A stretch of DNA of 64,000 nt from Desulfacinum hydrothermale DSM 13146. Its GTDB lineage: Bacteria; Desulfobacterota; Syntrophobacteria; Syntrophobacterales; DSM-9756. The translations under genes and the position numbers were made by a program. Positions 61,901-64,000 of the stretch are shown piece after piece. Where the stretch lies: the NCBI RefSeq assembly GCF_900176285.1, contig NZ_FWXF01000007.1:62001-126000 (forward strand), given 5' to 3'. The notes under the pieces were generated by a model. It saw only the letters and a list, made by a program, of their open reading frames with translations. It did no database searches and had not been told where the DNA came from. Position 1 is the stretch's first letter, and each line of letters starts with the position of its first letter.

Positions 61901-64000
61901 GATGAATTGAAAGAGCTCAGTGGAGGCCGCATCCATTTCCTGCCGGAGCTGCCGGAACCCTTCCAGGTTTACGTGGATCTGCCCTTCGCCTATCTCTTCG
62001 CCTACCACTACGGCCGAGCACAGGGCAGAAGAGAAGACGACTTTCCACGCAACCTGGCAAAATCGGTGACCACTGCTCGAACCCGGAAAGCCGCACACCA
62101 CTCCGTGCGCGAACATTGGCACCGAATCAAGGAGGCGGCCGTGGGGGAAGCGGATCTCGACCACGCGGCCCGCCGCCTTGCCTCCCCTTCCCTGCTGGAA
62201 CAATCGTCCGTCTTTGAGAACGAGCGCCGCCGGCTGGAGACCTTGCGCCTGGCCGCGGCGTCCCTACTACAAGACCCCGCCCATGGACTTGTGGAACGGG
62301 AGGCATTGCCCCTGGACGCGATCCGTTCCCTTCTGGAAGAAGATCCGGATGTCTCCGGACGTGTGTTTTTTGTGCCTTCGGATCCGCACGCCGCTTCGGC
62401 CGTCGTGGCTGCAGTGGACGTGTGGCGACGCTTGTTGGGGCGTGACTTTCGCCCGGTCGCCCCCGACGAACTGGACGCGGTGCGCCTGGGACGGGAAGAC
62501 CTTCTCATTGCGGTGTCCAGCGCCCCGCCGCCGCCATCTCTGGTCCAACAGGTGCAAGCCGCCGGAACCGCGGACACCTTGTGGGTCACCGCAGAACCCC
62601 ACGAATCCATCGACGCCTGTTCCCACAAGATCCTTCCCGCGCGGGCCATCCAGCGGGGCTGTTGGAGCGTCTGTTACCTCCTCCTACTCCACCTCCTCCA
62701 CAGGGTGGTGGAGGCCACCCAACCGAAAAAGGCCCAAGCCCTGCGGCAAGCCTTCCAGACAGGGGCCGCCGCCCTGGACAACCTTCTGAATGAGCCCACC
62801 CTTCGCCAAGACGCGAAAGCCGCCATGGAGGCCAACCTCTCCTACACCACCGCCTACCTCATCGGCTCAACGGCAACGCCGGTTTCCGCCTGGCTTGAAA
62901 GCTTCGACCGCACCCGTTCCATGACGCTCGCCTTCCATCCGTACGGTGAAAGCGCCCACGGGCCCCTGGTCACCGTGGATCCTCGAAGCTGGGTAAAATA
63001 CGTGCGTCTGGAACCCAGAGACCGCATGGTGGAACGCTACGGGGAATCCCAAGTGTGCGCCTGGGAAGAACAATTCCTGGATGGGCGCCATGTGGATGCG
63101 TTCTTGGAACACCCCGAGAGCAACTCCTTGCCGGGGCCGGTTCGGCCGTTCTACGACGAATACTGGTATCTGCCCGTGTTGAGGTCCGACTACGACGCCA
63201 ACCAGGACAATCTCATTGTGATCGATGCCACCGACGCGCATCACTTGCCCACCGCTCTGGATGAACTGAATGCGTACGGATGTCGCACCGCCCGCATCCT
63301 CCTCATCACCCAGAACGCCTTTCTCCAGCAAAAGGTGGCCAAGGCCCTGCTCGCACAGCCCATCGGTCACCTGCTGGGCCTCCCGTCATTGAGTCGTCAG
63401 GATCGGACGCGCGCCGTTCCCGACGCCTTCGCCCCCCTGTGTACCGCCGCCCTGGCCGCGGTCCTCGCTGCTGAGAGAAGCTGCCTGGAGGGAAGCTCCC
63501 TGGACAGGGACCCCTGGTCTGAGACGCTTCGCCGTTCCCTCGGCCCGTTTGCGCCGTTGGCGGCCCACAAGCAACGGGACCTGCGATTGCTGACCCATCA
63601 TCTCCTGACCTCGCTCAGAAATCTGGCGCCCGTCATCCAGCGGGTGCACGGTTGGGCGACCTACCCGGTGCGGGCGGCAAAAACGCGGGAGGAATTGCTC
63701 CAACTATCAAGAGCCGGCGGATTGCGCAACCCCACGGAAGTGCTGGACCATTTTCGCCTCCAGACAAAGCGAGACGCTCCCTTCTTCCTGGTCGGCGAAA
63801 CGCCGCAGGAAGGCTTGCAAGGCGCCATCTGTGCCTCCGACGCCCAACGCCCAGCCCCCGAAGGCCCGTGGGTGGAAGCCCATGGCGACACATGGCGCGT
63901 GCTCGCCCGCCGCATCGTGGGCATGGGGCCCGGACCGGACGAGCTCGGACTTCTCCTCATTCCCCTGCTGGACGATTGGACCCACACCGGCCGCCTTGTC
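58964..64000 (+). CDS. Giant GlmS-like protein: class II amidotransferase with multiple SIS domains (3' end outside window)
   Basis: An uninterrupted frame of 1679 codons runs off the window, against about 610 residues for GlmS. Cys2 after the initiator Met (MCGIVGYVGG) is the Ntn glutaminase nucleophile, and VYRAPDSTGV replaces the usual RGYDSAG. About 280 extra residues separate this from the second half of the glutaminase domain (AHGRYALQSAVTEKNSHPFF, VLNGQFSPTVENEVKEYL, about 365-420). SIS domains follow (LVLIGMGTSRHVGLMAKG, FLSWSGTTADVIECAKAC, about 705-860). The GlmS tail is PRNLAKSVTTA (about 1027). Beyond it come at least 640 residues with further SIS-like units, including HPYGESAHGPLVTV. 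It is probably a sugar-phosphate amidotransferase or a large regulator derived from one. The ATG is fixed by the required Cys2. Confidence 0.85.
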   Translation, partial: MCGIVGYVGGAGNSLTRVLTAMSALVYRAPDSTGVATFGDPWEPVRTVKAVGAVDRLTEALLDRSLYGGHSEALAAIWFEAKRERDLRPLQRRVLALEGFAPEDFEPYLRGERSAPNFDALVDLDPSKAQTLQPGTPGRPTPPASHTIRSRKGLSQLVESLARDHDLSTAVAQALLRAAFLERFQTLDYSGRSDFSKEQMGSAFDLVFERILHHQRPLKRSRLDYLASASAASLHKILWKTLVGVRVTIPPDFDRDGVRCLFRLLDAAMVSEHLWEEETPGDRIQQGFGKLCKNAALAESSWRAVYCAERGANVYGWAAAAVLEYLSRRLMEVASFDPSSVFATGPQGAGATHPSLLRFYAPPILAHGRYALQSAVTEKNSHPFFDRDRQRTIVLNGQFSPTVENEVKEYLRLAGYGFRSENSAEYMALLWGHYFSSFREDKRRFEAVAAQTQAGVDHISAASQTIDFKVWHALKDKSDTDMDETAFVEAARQMARDGGQIAVAGISTRSPGRMYVASHNRPVFIVHRPENDDFMVVSDVNAALGLFPQRLIHEKNEQMEAARTAHVQEKKEAERRGASPQEIKALEDLYAGIRQEILSSFSVKVYALEGPENLAVIDTRCMGSQVQRHVTFKTFDGEILEDLEPLETTIHPWRERKDIDRSFFESHLHEIPQRLETIFRFYAPDGSPSLTHIPVRLRRLNKRFGPQVQNLERLVLIGMGTSRHVGLMAKGILEEICPWLDVLVLSPLEIADPSCAFDPGKDLAIFLSWSGTTADVIECAKACLNHRIPILALTEKPFSDLALLTAKSMGTLPVMSGEEVTVSAIKSPLCMLHGLTLFGLWLASARGSTKDLRPYLDVMERLPNAVDSVLNAPETLAFAQDMARFYRGSHAAFVVDRLSSTTPAYEIAFKLEETAWTTVARVVDHNELPLRAMGGKPWEHLVWVPATRRSCRESARTVMKELFLADITFMTTTCPGPDDDELKELSGGRIHFLPELPEPFQVYVDLPFAYLFAYHYGRAQGRREDDFPRNLAKSVTTARTRKAAHHSVREHWHRIKEAAVGEADLDHAARRLASPSLLEQSSVFENERRRLETLRLAAASLLQDPAHGLVEREALPLDAIRSLLEEDPDVSGRVFFVPSDPHAASAVVAAVDVWRRLLGRDFRPVAPDELDAVRLGREDLLIAVSSAPPPPSLVQQVQAAGTADTLWVTAEPHESIDACSHKILPARAIQRGCWSVCYLLLLHLLHRVVEATQPKKAQALRQAFQTGAAALDNLLNEPTLRQDAKAAMEANLSYTTAYLIGSTATPVSAWLESFDRTRSMTLAFHPYGESAHGPLVTVDPRSWVKYVRLEPRDRMVERYGESQVCAWEEQFLDGRHVDAFLEHPESNSLPGPVRPFYDEYWYLPVLRSDYDANQDNLIVIDATDAHHLPTALDELNAYGCRTARILLITQNAFLQQKVAKALLAQPIGHLLGLPSLSRQDRTRAVPDAFAPLCTAALAAVLAAERSCLEGSSLDRDPWSETLRRSLGPFAPLAAHKQRDLRLLTHHLLTSLRNLAPVIQRVHGWATYPVRAAKTREELLQLSRAGGLRNPTEVLDHFRLQTKRDAPFFLVGETPQEGLQGAICASDAQRPAPEGPWVEAHGDTWRVLARRIVGMGPGPDELGLLLIPLLDDWTHTGRLV

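Overview
The window is high-GC DNA that looks like a chromosome segment of an anaerobic Desulfobacterota (sulfate-reducer type, perhaps Syntrophobacterales or Desulfacinum-like). The lineage is inferred from gene content: a stand-alone carbon monoxide dehydrogenase, an octaheme Hao-like cytochrome with a NapC/NrfH-type partner, a DcrH-like chemoreceptor with a hemerythrin domain, an iron-sulfur flavoprotein, and an MttB-type corrinoid methyltransferase. No ribosomal or other marker gene is present to prove it. Genes are dense, with good ribosome binding sites and many overlapping starts and stops.

Layout. 1-7.8 kb: the end of an acyl-CoA hydrolase/transferase gene, a decayed copy of an M28 peptidase, a large PAS hybrid histidine kinase, a KaiC-like ATPase gene broken by several 1-nt indels, the intact M28 peptidase, and a cupin. 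8-19.4 kb: tRNA-Leu(TAA), a DUF362/ferredoxin protein, aconitase, VOC and NUDIX proteins, a HD-hydrolase/ureohydrolase fusion, a sigma/anti-sigma operon, and AzlCD. 19.4-22.8 kb: the chemoreceptor. 23-31 kb: an accessory block with an ArsR-type repressor and visible operator, an ArsP-type permease, a patatin with an internal gap, a radical-SAM/ArsM-like methyltransferase/DUF5714 triple fusion, and a MerA-like flavoprotein. Inverted copies of a dispersed repeat punctuate this block. 31-37 kb: a nonsense-interrupted REP-associated transposase with its palindromes, a Crp/Fnr-DUF1638-flavoprotein operon, a zinc-ribbon mini-protein, and an Rpn-type nuclease. 37-43 kb: hao-type cytochrome genes with a TetR gene, divergent from cooS. 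43-50 kb: a hybrid sensor kinase, tRNA-Arg(CCG), and small conserved genes. 50-58.5 kb: a RpiR regulator divergent from soxBDAG-mttB-corrinoid genes. 58.9-64 kb: the first 1679 codons of a giant GlmS-like protein that runs off the window.

How the genes may work together. The 50-58.5 kb cluster reads as a pathway that strips methyl groups from a quaternary or N-methylated amine (glycine betaine type). MttB and the corrinoid protein take the first methyl, and the sarcosine-oxidase-like complex oxidises the resulting N-methylglycines, probably with a non-oxygen electron acceptor. The 23-31 kb block is the best candidate for an undescribed system. An ArsR-controlled permease, an ArsM-like methyltransferase fused to a radical SAM domain and a DUF5714 domain, and a thiol flavoprotein together suggest metalloid or organometal methylation and export. 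This function is inferred.

Decay and mobility are visible. There are three clear pseudogenes (M28 copy, KaiC, RAYT), a TAA-split reading frame, a probable frameshift at the start of the 43.6 kb kinase, and two families of dispersed repeats at gene borders.
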